In this document: in pieces, positions 1 to 9,179 of the stretch | How the letters are laid out: the number at the start of each line of letters is the position of its first letter | Numbering within the stretch: position 1 is the first letter of the stretch | Source: Planctomycetaceae bacterium | GTDB lineage: Bacteria > Planctomycetota > Planctomycetia > Pirellulales > Pirellulaceae | DNA: 35,458 nt | Assembly: GCA_016795075.1 (NCBI GenBank) | Contig: JAEUIP010000013.1 | Span: forward strand, 1 to 35,458 | Direction: 5' to 3' | Position numbers and translations under genes: made by a program | Notes under the pieces: generated by a model | The model's input: the letters and a program-made list of their open reading frames with translations, nothing else | Told to the model about the DNA's origin: nothing | Databases searched by the model: none

Positions 1-951
1 ATGCGTTGCAACGAATTCGATCGAGCCAACATCGAAGCGACCGTCAGTCGCCGACTTCGCGAAATGCCCATCGCCAGTACATGCGACTACTTCAACGTGG
101 CGACCTTGAAAGCAGTCGATCGCCAATACTTGGTCGAACGGCAATTGATCAGTCGCGAATTGTCTGAGAATCAAGGGGCTCGTGGGGTATTGGTGGATCG
201 GGACGAAAACTTCAGCGTGATGATCAACGAAGAGGATCATCTGCGAATCCAAGTGATGCGCAGTGGGTTGGACTTCGAAGATGCATTCCAGCAGATTGAA
301 GTCTTGGACGATGCGATCGATGAAAAAGTTTGTTATGCGTTCCATTCTCAATATGGCTACCTGACGGCATGCCCGACGAATGTGGGAACTGGAATGCGGG
401 TCAGCGTCATGTTGCACTTGCCCGCATTGGTGTTGACCAAACAAATCGAAAAAGTTTTTCGCAGTCTACAAAAAATCAACTTGGCTGTGCGTGGTTTGTA
501 CGGTGAAGGCTCGCAAGCGATGGGCGACTTCTACCAGATTAGCAATCAGATCACATTGGGCCGGTCGGAATACGAATTGATCAAGCAGGTCGGTGACGTG
601 GTCCCGGTGATCATCAGCTACGAACGCAAAGCGCGGCATTTTTTGTTGCAGGATAGCCGCGACGATTTGCAGCGGCAGGTTCGTAAAGCTCTGGGAACAC
701 TTCAAAAGGCGGGACAAATCAGCAGCGAAGAAACGATGCACCTGTTGTCGAAGGTCCGCTTGGGCGTCAATTTGGGCTTGATCAACGACCTCGATATTCC
801 GACGATCAATCGCTTGTTCGTTTATACGCAACCAGCTCATTTACAGAAAATGCGTGGCAGCGAGATGGACACCACGCAGCGCAACAAAGCACGCGCGGTC
901 TACCTGCATTCACAATTGGAACTGCCGTCGAGTGACGCACCGCAAAACTGA
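1..951 (+). CDS. mcsB: Protein arginine kinase McsB (5' end cut off by window)
   Basis: McsB phosphorylates arginine residues on proteins and, in Firmicutes, marks them for ClpCP degradation. It belongs to the ATP:guanido phosphotransferase fold. Seen here: the family signature around LTACPTNVGTGMR (about residues 119-131), the acidic catalytic segment NEEDHLRIQ (about 75-83), and the GLYGEGSQA and ISNQITLG blocks that align well with Bacillus McsB. About 40 N-terminal residues of the family, including the nucleotide-binding SSRIRLARN-type segment, are missing, so the gene almost certainly begins upstream and the ATG at base 1 is internal. Near the C terminus the RDxxRA phosphoarginine-sensing motif of McsB reads RNKARA, with Asn replacing Asp. 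The next gene starts 8 bases downstream. No McsA or ClpC partner is visible because the window starts here. The family call is secure. Confidence 0.93.
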   Translation: MRCNEFDRANIEATVSRRLREMPIASTCDYFNVATLKAVDRQYLVERQLISRELSENQGARGVLVDRDENFSVMINEEDHLRIQVMRSGLDFEDAFQQIEVLDDAIDEKVCYAFHSQYGYLTACPTNVGTGMRVSVMLHLPALVLTKQIEKVFRSLQKINLAVRGLYGEGSQAMGDFYQISNQITLGRSEYELIKQVGDVVPVIISYERKARHFLLQDSRDDLQRQVRKALGTLQKAGQISSEETMHLLSKVRLGVNLGLINDLDIPTINRLFVYTQPAHLQKMRGSEMDTTQRNKARAVYLHSQLELPSSDAPQN

Positions 952-959
952 GAATTGCC

Positions 960-3866
960 GTGACCGAACAGGCACAAATGACTCGCCACTTACGGCCTTC
1001 GCCTGATCGACACGCTGCCAAATGGTCCGGTTGTTGGCCATGGGTCGGCACGGTCGTATTGCTCCTGCTATTTGGCCCTGTCTTGAGTGGCGATCGGATC
1101 TTGGCGTTTCGCGACGCCGCGTATTGGCACATGAACACTTTGCAATGGACCGCAGCTCAATGGCAGTCCGGTTCCGTACCGCTCTGGAACGACATCCACG
1201 GTTTGGGTGTGAACTGGGTTGGGCAAGGCACAACGACGGTGTTCTATCCAGGGACTTGGCTGTTGGCGTTTCCCTTCGGCCAGTTTGGTCAACGTTACGC
1301 GTTGGTGATCGTGTTGCATTTGATGTTGTGCGGCTGGGGCTGTTTTCGGCTCGCGCGGGATCTGGGCGTTGAAACGACCGCCGCCTGGTTTGCGGCGTTG
1401 ACATTTGCGTTCAGCGGCCCGGTCTTGGCGTTGCATGGCAATTGGCCGTTCCTTATTGGCGCCGCCTGGCTGCCGTCGGCGCTGAGCGGTTTGTGGCGAG
1501 CATTTGTCTTGGGCCAGTCGACGGGGAAGTGGCTGGCGGCGGTGGCTATCTCGTTGATGATCTTAGGCGGAGAACCACAAGCTGCATTGTTGTGGCTGTT
1601 AGCCGCAATGGGTTTGGTTCTCGTGCAAGTTGTCCAGCACCGACCAAATTCAAGTTCGACGGGCGTTGACGGGCACAGCCGAGTCCTTCGATTGTGGCAA
1701 AGCGTTCGGACGGTCTGCTTCGTTGGATTGTTGGCTGCGGGCGGGAGTTGCGTTCAATGGTGGTCCTTGTGGGAGTCGTCCCAAACCAGTACTCGCGTGA
1801 TTCGTCCGGCTCCGGTGAATATTTACCAAGCGGCGGCCTTGTGGCAGTCCGGCGCTCCGGACTGGATGTCGCAGACCAAGTTGGGGTTGTTGGGCTCGCC
1901 GGAACCCCATAGTCAAGCCGAGCAAGCCTTGCAATTTAGTCAGCCGCCGTGGCATTGGGCGACGTTGTTCGTCGGGAATGCGATGGGAACGTGGCGCTCG
2001 TTTCACGCACGCTGGGATCGACATTTGGCGGCCAACGATCGAGTTTGGAATCCCACGTTGTATGCGGGCGTGATCACGGCGGTCTTGGTTCTCGCGCACG
2101 GCAGTGGACTCTGCTCGGTCGCGTGGCGGTATCGTCGTCTGGGTCGGCGTGGCCAACGACGATGGCAATTGGCGAATGCCGCGCGCGACAACCCCGAGCT
2201 TGATGGCGATGGCAAACGTCGAGCGAATCGCACGTTGGCAAATACTTGGCTTTGGTTGCTCTTGTTGGGATTTGGGTTGGGAAGTTGCGGTTGGTACGGG
2301 GCGGGTTGGTTGTGGGTGGAGATTCAAACCATCTGGCGTGGGTCGGCTGCTACACCTTCGGTTGGGGCACATGTGGGCGGTGTGTATTGGTGGTTGACTT
2401 TGCTTTGCCCTGGCTTCGATCAATTTCGTTACCCCGCCAAGTTGTGGATCGTTGCCGCCTTGGCTTGGTCGTTATTGGGGTCATTGGAATTGTCGAATTG
2501 GATTTCCGCAGCCCGAATGAAACGCCCCGCGCGGAATAGGCACCGAGTCAATCGTCGGGCTCTGTTGTCGGTGACAATCATCTTGTTGTTGCTGTTGTTG
2601 AGTCTCGCCGTGACTTCGTCTCCCTGGTTCATCGGGCGTTTCTTTCGCGCGTTTCAGGTGGTCCCGCTGGATCCTTGGTTGGGAGCATTGCATGTCCCGC
2701 GTGCTTTGTTGGAAATTCACTTGTCGATAATCCAATCGCTGGTGGTGAGCGGCTTGCTGTGTGGGTGGTTGTTTGCGCAGCGATGCTCGCAGTCGTCCGG
2801 GTGGGGATGGATTTTGGTCGCGATCAGCGTGGTCGATATCACGATCAACCACGCTTGGTTGGTACAGACCGTCGATGCTAAGGTACTCACGGATTCAACC
2901 GTTTGGGACGCCAAGAATAGTCCTTATCGAGGTCCGGTAGCGGCGGAACGATCATTGGGACAGCAGCGATTTTGGTACGAGCCGGAATTGATGCACGAGC
3001 ATCGTTGGCAACAACTGTCGGAGAAGTGGGGTGAGGCTTGGCCTTGGCAACCGATCGACAAGCTGACTTGGCAAGCAATCTTTAGCATGCGAGCGACGGG
3101 CGCTCCCCAGTTCCACCTGGCTCAGAACATTCCGAGTGTCAATGTCGAACAAACGCTCGACCCCATCGGCCCAACCCTTCTCCGCGACGAGTTAGCCCGC
3201 ACCGTTCGCTCGCTGCCAAAAGAAACGGGGCAAGTTCTGTGGCGGAGCTATCTTCGCAGCTTGGGGGTTCGGTATTGGCTAGGTTGGGCGAGTCCCGCGG
3301 GAACGGGCGCGACACCCCGCGCGCTGCAGTGGACGACCCTTCCCGAAACCCCACCGCCGGTTTGGTTGGCAGAACAATGGGAGGTGCGTTCCCCGATTTC
3401 CATTCACGCACCCGTAGCGGAACAAGCCGCCGACATGGCGGCGGTCTGGTTCGAGAACGAAACGATCTTGGATAGTCCCGTTCGAGTCGTTTTGGATCAA
3501 CAGGTGGCGTTCCCAAGTCCGACGGCGACGGTTGACGCAACCGGGAACGAGAATGGGATCGTCCAATGGGAATTTACGCAACAAGAAAGGAGTGCGATTG
3601 TAATAGCCGAGCGACCGGTGATTGTGGTCTGGCGACAGTGGCACGCTCCCGGTTGGTGGGCGGTCGTGCAAACACCCGATGGAGCCACGCAGTGGCAGCC
3701 GACATTTGCGGTGCAACGAATCTTTACCGGGCTGGTTTTGCCGCCGGGTGAACATCAGGTTCGTTTGATCTATTTTCCGATTTGGTTTTGGTTGGGTGGC
3801 TTGATCACGTTGCTGACTTGGTGTGGGCTAATCGGTGTGGTTCTTCTGCGATGGTCACGCCGGTGA
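960..3866 (+). CDS. YfhO-like large polytopic membrane protein
   Basis: A 968-residue membrane protein. The first half (residues about 20-600) carries many hydrophobic segments and the extracytoplasmic loop pattern of YfhO/GT-C-like proteins: an aspartate loop after TM1 (FRDAAYWHMN), and PLWNDIHGLG followed by FYPGTWLLAFPF. A large soluble region (about 640-940) follows, and one or two helices close the protein. In Firmicutes YfhO assists glycosylation of lipoteichoic acid; the planctomycete substrate is unknown, and no glycosyltransferase activity can be read from the sequence. The GTG at 960 lies 8 bases after the mcsB stop; an in-frame ATG at 978 is an equally plausible start, and neither has a clear ribosome-binding site. 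The tight spacing suggests co-transcription with mcsB. The gene converges on the membrane gene ending at 3968. Confidence 0.72.
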   Translation: MTEQAQMTRHLRPSPDRHAAKWSGCWPWVGTVVLLLLFGPVLSGDRILAFRDAAYWHMNTLQWTAAQWQSGSVPLWNDIHGLGVNWVGQGTTTVFYPGTWLLAFPFGQFGQRYALVIVLHLMLCGWGCFRLARDLGVETTAAWFAALTFAFSGPVLALHGNWPFLIGAAWLPSALSGLWRAFVLGQSTGKWLAAVAISLMILGGEPQAALLWLLAAMGLVLVQVVQHRPNSSSTGVDGHSRVLRLWQSVRTVCFVGLLAAGGSCVQWWSLWESSQTSTRVIRPAPVNIYQAAALWQSGAPDWMSQTKLGLLGSPEPHSQAEQALQFSQPPWHWATLFVGNAMGTWRSFHARWDRHLAANDRVWNPTLYAGVITAVLVLAHGSGLCSVAWRYRRLGRRGQRRWQLANAARDNPELDGDGKRRANRTLANTWLWLLLLGFGLGSCGWYGAGWLWVEIQTIWRGSAATPSVGAHVGGVYWWLTLLCPGFDQFRYPAKLWIVAALAWSLLGSLELSNWISAARMKRPARNRHRVNRRALLSVTIILLLLLLSLAVTSSPWFIGRFFRAFQVVPLDPWLGALHVPRALLEIHLSIIQSLVVSGLLCGWLFAQRCSQSSGWGWILVAISVVDITINHAWLVQTVDAKVLTDSTVWDAKNSPYRGPVAAERSLGQQRFWYEPELMHEHRWQQLSEKWGEAWPWQPIDKLTWQAIFSMRATGAPQFHLAQNIPSVNVEQTLDPIGPTLLRDELARTVRSLPKETGQVLWRSYLRSLGVRYWLGWASPAGTGATPRALQWTTLPETPPPVWLAEQWEVRSPISIHAPVAEQAADMAAVWFENETILDSPVRVVLDQQVAFPSPTATVDATGNENGIVQWEFTQQERSAIVIAERPVIVVWRQWHAPGWWAVVQTPDGATQWQPTFAVQRIFTGLVLPPGEHQVRLIYFPIWFWLGGLITLLTWCGLIGVVLLRWSRR

Positions 3867-3922
3867 GATGGTCGCGCCGGTTACAGACTCCGTCCGAGTC
3901 CTGTGATCGCCAACTTCGCTCC

Positions 3923-3976
3923 GTTGCCCCTTTAGTGAACGTTGCCCCTTTAGTGAACATTGCCCCTTTAGTGAAC
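3923..3976. repeat. Three tandem 18-bp repeats spanning a stop codon
   Basis: Three contiguous 18-bp copies of GTTGCCCCTTTAGTGAAC (plus strand). Copies 1 and 2 (3923-3940, 3941-3958) are identical and copy 3 (3959-3976) differs at one base. The minus-strand membrane gene ends inside copy 3, whose TAA stop is at 3970-3968. Because the unit is a multiple of three, each copy repeats the last codons in frame (Val-His-stop), giving three consecutive in-frame stops. Confidence 0.9.
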
Positions 3977-5557
3977 CATGTGCCGCGCGATGCGTTCGTG
4001 GACACCGGGCCGGAAAAACGTGGCGATGGTCAGCGGCAGGTACCATGCCATAAACAGACCGCCACCGTAACCGTGCCAGAATTGCACGGCGACCAACAGC
4101 GCGGCGCTGTAGGCCATCAATGTGCCAAACGTTTTGCGAATGGGCCAAGCGACCATGGAAGTGCCTAACGAAACAAACGCTACGAGCAAAGGCAGGCGAA
4201 ACCAGGGGTCCCAACCAAACTCCCAAATTCCTTTGAGCGCACTGACACGCGGCAGCCAAACGCCAAACATGGCTTGCAGGTTCTGCACGAAAGTCCGGTC
4301 CTCGGTGGAGAACAGCAGCAGGCTGAGAATCATTAACAAAACCGTGGCGCCGACGCCGTACAAGAACATTCGCGCGCCGCGTTCCCAATAAAAACTGAGC
4401 CACAGAGCCAACAAGAAAATGGGGTAATAGACCAAGCCCATGGTCAGTCCAAACAGCAATCCCGACCAAAACGGATAACGATACAACACGACGGCCCACA
4501 GCAACAACGCACCCGGCAGCACATGATCGACGGCGCCGGACATTTGCATCGTGTAGGGCAGCATCAAATAAAGCGTGGCCATGCCCGCGCCGTTTTGCCA
4601 ACTCCCGAAATGTTGCCCCCCCATCCAAACCAACCCAGCGACAATCGCGAACTGACTCAGAATCGCCATCAACTTCGCGACCCAGATCATCGACTCGTTT
4701 CTTTGGACTTGCAAAGCCGCCGCGTCCAAGCCCACCCGGGTGTTGGCATCGCGGAGCATCGTTGGAATGACGGGTAGTAGATGAAGCATTGGGTAAGCCG
4801 GGCCCATTTCTTGATCGACCATCGGTTTCGTTTGCTGTCCCATATCCAACAATGCGGCCGCCGATTGGGCGCCCGAAACATCTGTCCGAGTCGGCGAGCT
4901 CACCGTGATATTGGCGATCAGAAAGCTCAACAAGCTGACGACCAACAACCACAAGCCGCCCAAGCTCAAGTTGGTTTCCAAAGCCGGACGTCGCACCAAC
5001 AACTGATCTAAAAACAGTCGTATGACAAAGAGCACGCCCACAATGAGCATGAACAGGAATCCGCCATACAGAAACGAGTGGCTGAGCACTCGTCGGGCCA
5101 GCCAAATTTTCCGCTCGTCATTCGGGTCGGGGGCCGCTGATAGGCTCGCGTCAGAATTCGCCTGAACCAGATCGTCTTTCCCGGCGTCACTTGCGGAGAG
5201 GGGTGTGGGGCCGGTTGCGGCTTCCGCAGGTGGCACTGGCTCCGAAGGAGCAGCTTGAGTTTCCTGGGGCGGTTTTGGCTTGGGTTCGGGCTGACTCTCC
5301 AAGAGTCCACCCGAGGTCAACGACAACGTGACCGGTTGGCCCAACTTCGCCAGTTCCACAGCCGCTTGTCGCTCGAGGCTTACACCGCTGTTGTAGAGCA
5401 ATAGTCCGGGGGCCAGCAACACCAGCAAAACAAGGTCGAGATTCCGAATGCTCCACAATCGGCTGAACTTGAAGAACAGGGCCAACATCAACAAGGACGA
5501 CACGTACGCCCAGGTTGTTGGTTCGATCTGCTGAAAGGCCCAAGGAAACTCAGACAT
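3968..5557 (-). CDS. Polytopic membrane protein with Pro-rich linker, unknown function
   Basis: A 529-residue protein I do not recognise as a named family. The N-terminal 70 residues hold two hydrophobic segments (around YVSSLLMLALFF and LDLVLLVLLAPGLLLY). A long Pro/Ala/Ser-rich hydrophilic linker follows (about 85-145), then about eight further membrane helices. The C-terminal half has the look of GT-C-type or DUF2029-like membrane proteins, with repeated aromatic helices such as YRYPFWSGLLFGL and YYPIFLLALWLSFYWERG, but no catalytic DxD loop is evident. The start ATG is preceded by a weak GAG. The gene converges with the YfhO-like gene, 101 bases apart, and its 3' end carries the triple 18-bp repeat. 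The organisation suggests cell-envelope function, which is inference. Confidence 0.6.
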   Translation of the reverse strand: MSEFPWAFQQIEPTTWAYVSSLLMLALFFKFSRLWSIRNLDLVLLVLLAPGLLLYNSGVSLERQAAVELAKLGQPVTLSLTSGGLLESQPEPKPKPPQETQAAPSEPVPPAEAATGPTPLSASDAGKDDLVQANSDASLSAAPDPNDERKIWLARRVLSHSFLYGGFLFMLIVGVLFVIRLFLDQLLVRRPALETNLSLGGLWLLVVSLLSFLIANITVSSPTRTDVSGAQSAAALLDMGQQTKPMVDQEMGPAYPMLHLLPVIPTMLRDANTRVGLDAAALQVQRNESMIWVAKLMAILSQFAIVAGLVWMGGQHFGSWQNGAGMATLYLMLPYTMQMSGAVDHVLPGALLLWAVVLYRYPFWSGLLFGLTMGLVYYPIFLLALWLSFYWERGARMFLYGVGATVLLMILSLLLFSTEDRTFVQNLQAMFGVWLPRVSALKGIWEFGWDPWFRLPLLVAFVSLGTSMVAWPIRKTFGTLMAYSAALLVAVQFWHGYGGGLFMAWYLPLTIATFFRPGVHERIARHMVH

Positions 5558-5937
5558 GAAATGACTCGGTGCGTGATTCCGGACGTTGCCGTCCTTCGAA
5601 CGATCGATGACGTGCGTTAAACTGGGGGACGGCTAGGATTTATCCTAAAAGGGGTCTGGCCCTTGGCGGGCCTGTAAAATCCCGGACAAAAAAGACATGA
5701 CCGGAGAGGGTCAGACCCCTTTTAGGACAAATCCAAGTTGCAGCGAGGATCTTGGGGGCGTTCTTGTGACCGCCCCTTATTGTGACCGATTAAGTCGGAG
5801 AAGGTAGCGCCAAAATTCGAAGTTGGCGTTGCGTCTCCGGCCGGAATGTCTCCTAACCCAGAGCAATCCTCATAACCGTCAAATCTTAACGAACGTCGGC
5901 GATCATAACAGGAATCGCCGTTAACCAAAGGCCCCTG
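5558..5937. other. 380-base intergenic region upstream of metG
   Basis: Divergent intergenic region between the minus-strand membrane gene and metG. It holds the REP-like palindrome at 5636-5734. The remaining 200 bases before metG contain no convincing ORF, no T-box-like element and no obvious sigma-70 promoter. An AAAGG about 9 bases before the metG ATG is the likely ribosome-binding site. Confidence 0.6.
5636..5734. repeat. REP-like long inverted repeat (27-bp arms)
   Basis: The left arm 5636-5662 and right arm 5708-5734 are reverse complements with 2 mismatches in 27, separated by 45 bases. The core AAAAGGGGTCTGRCCC resembles the GGGGTC-AGACCCC palindromes that accompany REP-associated tyrosine transposases (Y1/RAYT family) in many bacteria. 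No transposase is present in the window, so this would be a non-autonomous copy (REPIN/MITE-like). The inverted repeat is seen directly; the transposase link is inference. Confidence 0.75.
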
Positions 5938-8007
5938 ATGTCTCCACGACAAATTCTCGTTACCAGCGCTTTACCGTACGCCAATGGCCCGATCCATTTG
6001 GGGCACTTGGTGGAGTACATTCAAACGGACATTTGGGTTCGATTCCAAAAAATGTGTGGACATCGCGTGGTTTATGTCTGCGCGGATGACACGCATGGGA
6101 CCGCGATCATGCTCAGCGCTCGCAAACACGGCATCAGCGAAGAGCAGTGGATTGGCCAGATGAGCCAGCAGCATCAACAAGACTTTGCCGACTTCCATAT
6201 TCAATTTGATCAGTATGGGAGCACCCACAGCGAAGAGAACCGACAACTTTGCCATCAGATCTGGGAACAGGCGCTGGCGAAAAAATTGATCGATTCACGA
6301 GATGTTCAACAGTTGTACGACCCGGAGCAGAACACTTTTTTGGCAGACCGGTTCGTGAAAGGCAAGTGCCCCAAGTGCGGCGCCCCGGATCAGGCTGGTG
6401 ACAACTGCGATAAGTGTGGCCACACGTATTCGGCAATCGAATTGATCGACCCCGTTAGCACGATCTCGGGCGCTCAACCGGAGATTCGATCGGCACCGCA
6501 CTTCTTTTTTCAATTGGAGAAATGTCGTGAGGTTGTCGAAGCCTGGATTGCTAGGCCCGGAGCGTTGCAGAGCGAGACGGCCAATTACTTACGCGGTCAC
6601 TTTCTTAGCGACACGCTGCGTGATTGGGACTTGTCACGCACCGCTCCATATTTCGGATTCGAGATTCCGAATCAACCGGGTCATTATTGGTACGTGTGGT
6701 TTGATGCGCCGGTGGGCTACATTGCAACGACCTGGCAATGGTGCAAAACGCATGGCGAACGCTTGGAAGACTGGTGGCGGAACCCTGCCGCCGAGATCCA
6801 TCATTTCATTGGCAAGGACATTGTGTATTTTCACACGCTGTTTTGGCCAGCGATTCTGCATACGGCCGAATACGAACTACCGTCGCGAGTTCACGTTCAC
6901 GGTTTCTTGACAGTGAATGGGCGCAAAATGTCGAAACGGGACGGCACGTTTGTTCGCGGTCGGAAATATCTGGATCACTTGCAACCGGCCTACTTGCGCT
7001 ACTACTATGCGACCAAATTGGGTGACAACCAGGATGATTTGGATTTGAACATTGCCGAGTTCGTGGAGAAGGTGAATTCGGACTTGGTCAATAAAGTCGT
7101 TAACTTGGTGGCCCGTTGTGCGAAGTTTGCGACACAGACGGGCTTGTCCGCCCAGTATCCCGCGGACGAAGGTCGCTTTGCGTTTGCAGCGTCCCAAAGC
7201 GAAGCGATTGCCGCGGCTTACGATGCGGGCGAACTTAGCAAGGCCATGCGATTGATCATGGAACTTGCGGATCGAGCCAATCAATTTGTAGATCAGGCTC
7301 AGCCTTGGAAATTGGCCAAGGTCGCTGAGCAAACCGATCGCCTTCGCGACGTGGTTACGATCACGCTCAACTTGTACCGGCAGATCGCGATTTACTTGGC
7401 TCCCGTGTTGCCGACCTTGCAGCAACAAACTGCCCAGTTGTTGGGTGAAGAACTCAAGGACTGGAGTTTGGCTCAGCAGCCGCTGCTAAACCAAGCGATT
7501 GGCACCTATACCCACTTCATGCAACGTCTAGACATAAAGGATGTCGAGAAAATGATCGAAGAAACGAAGCTAGAAAACGCCGCGGCAGCCGCCTCCGGCG
7601 ATACGGGAGCTCCCGCCAGCGGGGAATCCAAGACCAACCTCGATTCGGATGCGGCCTTGTTGGCCGAGCCGTTGGCTGCCGAATGTACGATCGAAGACTT
7701 CGGCAAAGTCGATCTTCGCGTCGCCCGAATTGTTTCCGCCGAAGAAGTCCCAGAAGCTCGCAAATTGTTGAAGTTGGTGGTAAGCCTGGGCGGTGATCAA
7801 ACCCGACAAGTTTTTGCCGGCATCAAGGCTGCCTACAATCCCGCGGATTTGGTGGGCCGTTTGGTGGTGATTGTCGCCAATCTCAAACCACGTCAAATGA
7901 AATTTGGCTTGAGTGAAGGCATGGTCTGTGCGGCGGGCGGTGGTGGAGCGGAAGTCTTTCTGCTTGCACCGGACTCCGGTGCCGTTCCCGGCCAAAGAGT
8001 CCATTAA
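5938..8007 (+). CDS. metG: Methionyl-tRNA synthetase
   Basis: Class I aminoacyl-tRNA synthetase that charges tRNA-Met in the cytoplasm. The HIGH-type signature is HLGHL (residues 20-24) after PYANGPI, and KMSKR is at 330-334. The zinc knuckle has four cysteines, C144-x2-C147 and C157-x2-C160, as in the E. coli-type enzyme. The catalytic core is followed by the helical anticodon-binding domain (about 390-550), a low-complexity Ala/Gly linker, and a C-terminal OB-fold tRNA-binding domain of the Trbp111/EMAP-II type (about 585-689, [12 protein letters not shown]). The length of 689 matches long MetG proteins. The ATG at 5938 follows AAAGG by 9 bases. It is monocistronic here: a divergent membrane gene lies upstream and a strong hairpin immediately downstream. 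Very secure. Confidence 0.98.
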   Translation: MSPRQILVTSALPYANGPIHLGHLVEYIQTDIWVRFQKMCGHRVVYVCADDTHGTAIMLSARKHGISEEQWIGQMSQQHQQDFADFHIQFDQYGSTHSEENRQLCHQIWEQALAKKLIDSRDVQQLYDPEQNTFLADRFVKGKCPKCGAPDQAGDNCDKCGHTYSAIELIDPVSTISGAQPEIRSAPHFFFQLEKCREVVEAWIARPGALQSETANYLRGHFLSDTLRDWDLSRTAPYFGFEIPNQPGHYWYVWFDAPVGYIATTWQWCKTHGERLEDWWRNPAAEIHHFIGKDIVYFHTLFWPAILHTAEYELPSRVHVHGFLTVNGRKMSKRDGTFVRGRKYLDHLQPAYLRYYYATKLGDNQDDLDLNIAEFVEKVNSDLVNKVVNLVARCAKFATQTGLSAQYPADEGRFAFAASQSEAIAAAYDAGELSKAMRLIMELADRANQFVDQAQPWKLAKVAEQTDRLRDVVTITLNLYRQIAIYLAPVLPTLQQQTAQLLGEELKDWSLAQQPLLNQAIGTYTHFMQRLDIKDVEKMIEETKLENAAAAASGDTGAPASGESKTNLDSDAALLAEPLAAECTIEDFGKVDLRVARIVSAEEVPEARKLLKLVVSLGGDQTRQVFAGIKAAYNPADLVGRLVVIVANLKPRQMKFGLSEGMVCAAGGGGAEVFLLAPDSGAVPGQRVH

Positions 8008-8035
8008 ATCATTTATAGAGGAAAGCTGAAAACAA

Positions 8036-8063
8036 AACCGCCGCAGAAAATTCTGCGGCGGTT
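8036..8063. terminator. Bidirectional intrinsic terminator after metG
   Basis: A perfect 13-bp stem (8036-8048 with 8051-8063, AACCGCCGCAGAA) closes on an AA loop. T-rich sequence follows on the plus strand (TTGTTGTTG), and a better run (TTTTGTTTT) is read on the minus strand. It sits between the convergent metG and the gene ending at 8094, so it probably serves both. Confidence 0.88.
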
Positions 8064-8093
8064 GTTGTTGGCGAGTCTCGTGATTCGTAAGGC

Positions 8094-8882
8094 TTAGAGC
8101 CGTACAAAGACGTTGGTGTTGTCGGCCACGATCAGTTGGAATTGATTGGGGTTGTCGAACTTGATTTCAGCGGTCAACTTCTCACCGTTGCTGTCTTCCA
8201 TGGTCAGCGTGTTGCCATCTAGTTCGAAATTACCTTTGGTGACACTGTCCCCGACGACTAATTCGAAGCGGTTGGAGGGTTGCAGCTTCAGCGTCATCCC
8301 GCTGCTCTCCGATTCCCACTGGCCAATGTGCTTGGGTTCGTCGGCGTCCCACTTTTCGGGATTCCACAGGTTCTCGGTTTTTGCGGCAAAGTCGCCCATG
8401 GCCATGAGGTGATCGATGTAGTATTGGGCTGAGATCTTGCCATGAACTTGGATGCAGCCGTGAATCGAGACCATTCGAGTTTCGGGATCGATTGAGAAGA
8501 AGAAGTCTCCGCCCTCGCCGGACGCGGCGAGAAGTTTCATCATGCGTTCGGCCAACTTGTCGGTAGGGACATCTTGTGGGACTGGGGCCAACCGATACGC
8601 GTTCCAGATAAAGTTTCCGTTGGGTGATCGCAGGGCGACGGTTGGCAGGATGAAGCCGGCGTGTTTCACATCAAAGAGGAAAACTCGTTCGTCGGCAGCT
8701 CGGAAGTTTTCCTTCGGGACCGATTCCAAGATCGTCTTGAACTCGTCTAGCGTCGTGATCGACGATTCCTCGACCGGGGCTCGCCCGGAAAGAGCTTTGA
8801 AGCCATCGAAGGCAAAAACTTGATTTGCCGACAAAACGCCAAGGATCAGGGCCAGGGTCAGGGTCAGGTGCTTGCGTAACAT
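8094..8882 (-). CDS. Secreted two-domain protein, YbjN-like plus lipocalin-like
   Basis: A 262-residue exported protein of unknown function. Residues 1-25 form a Sec signal peptide (KR-type n-region, LTLTLALILGVLSA, cleavage near VFA-FDG). Residues about 40-175 resemble the YbjN/type III-chaperone-like fold (short alternating strands, ALRSPNGNFIWNAYRL, then a helix before FFFSIDPETRMVSIHG). The last 75 residues (GQWESESSGMTLKLQP onward) read as a small beta-barrel lipocalin-like domain of alternating strands. The ATG at 8882 is chosen because it begins the signal peptide and has GGAG 8 bases upstream; an upstream in-frame start would add 22 basic residues. The fold assignments are by eye and tentative. 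Confidence 0.7.
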   Translation of the reverse strand: MLRKHLTLTLALILGVLSANQVFAFDGFKALSGRAPVEESSITTLDEFKTILESVPKENFRAADERVFLFDVKHAGFILPTVALRSPNGNFIWNAYRLAPVPQDVPTDKLAERMMKLLAASGEGGDFFFSIDPETRMVSIHGCIQVHGKISAQYYIDHLMAMGDFAAKTENLWNPEKWDADEPKHIGQWESESSGMTLKLQPSNRFELVVGDSVTKGNFELDGNTLTMEDSNGEKLTAEIKFDNPNQFQLIVADNTNVFVRL

Positions 8883-9179
8883 GGGAAGTCTCCGGGATTT
8901 ATTTGGGGGTGCGGGTTTTCTTTTTTTGTGTCGGACGGTTCCAACCACGCAACCAATACCGGGGAAGTCGCCCGCTGTGACGGCAACAACGAAAAAAATA
9001 CCGAGCCACGGGAAATTGGCGATTCTGCCGCAGCGGAGAGCCGTTCTTATCGCTCGATAAATGCTGGGGTTTCGCGTATACTAAATCGGACAGAGTTGTG
9101 GGCGGTTGGTTGCGAGTACCCGGTCTCGCGGACGCGGATCGAGCCCCTGCGGGCACAAAATTGAGGAGAAATTGCACTA
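8883..9179. promoter_or_regulatory. Divergent promoter region; possible -10 at 9077
   Basis: This 297-base region separates two divergently transcribed exported-protein genes. On the plus strand TATACT (9077-9082), preceded by GCG, could be an extended -10 box for the DUF1501 gene, but the -35 position (TCGATA) is poor. No promoter was recognised for the minus-strand gene. No repeat or ORF of note. Confidence 0.35.

Noticed and set aside
3855..5105. A 416-codon open frame on the minus strand overlapping the membrane gene in another frame
   Set aside because: It lies inside the 529-residue membrane protein, which has clear helices; the other frame is rich in Arg, Gly and His without domain structure, as expected of a GC-rich shadow.
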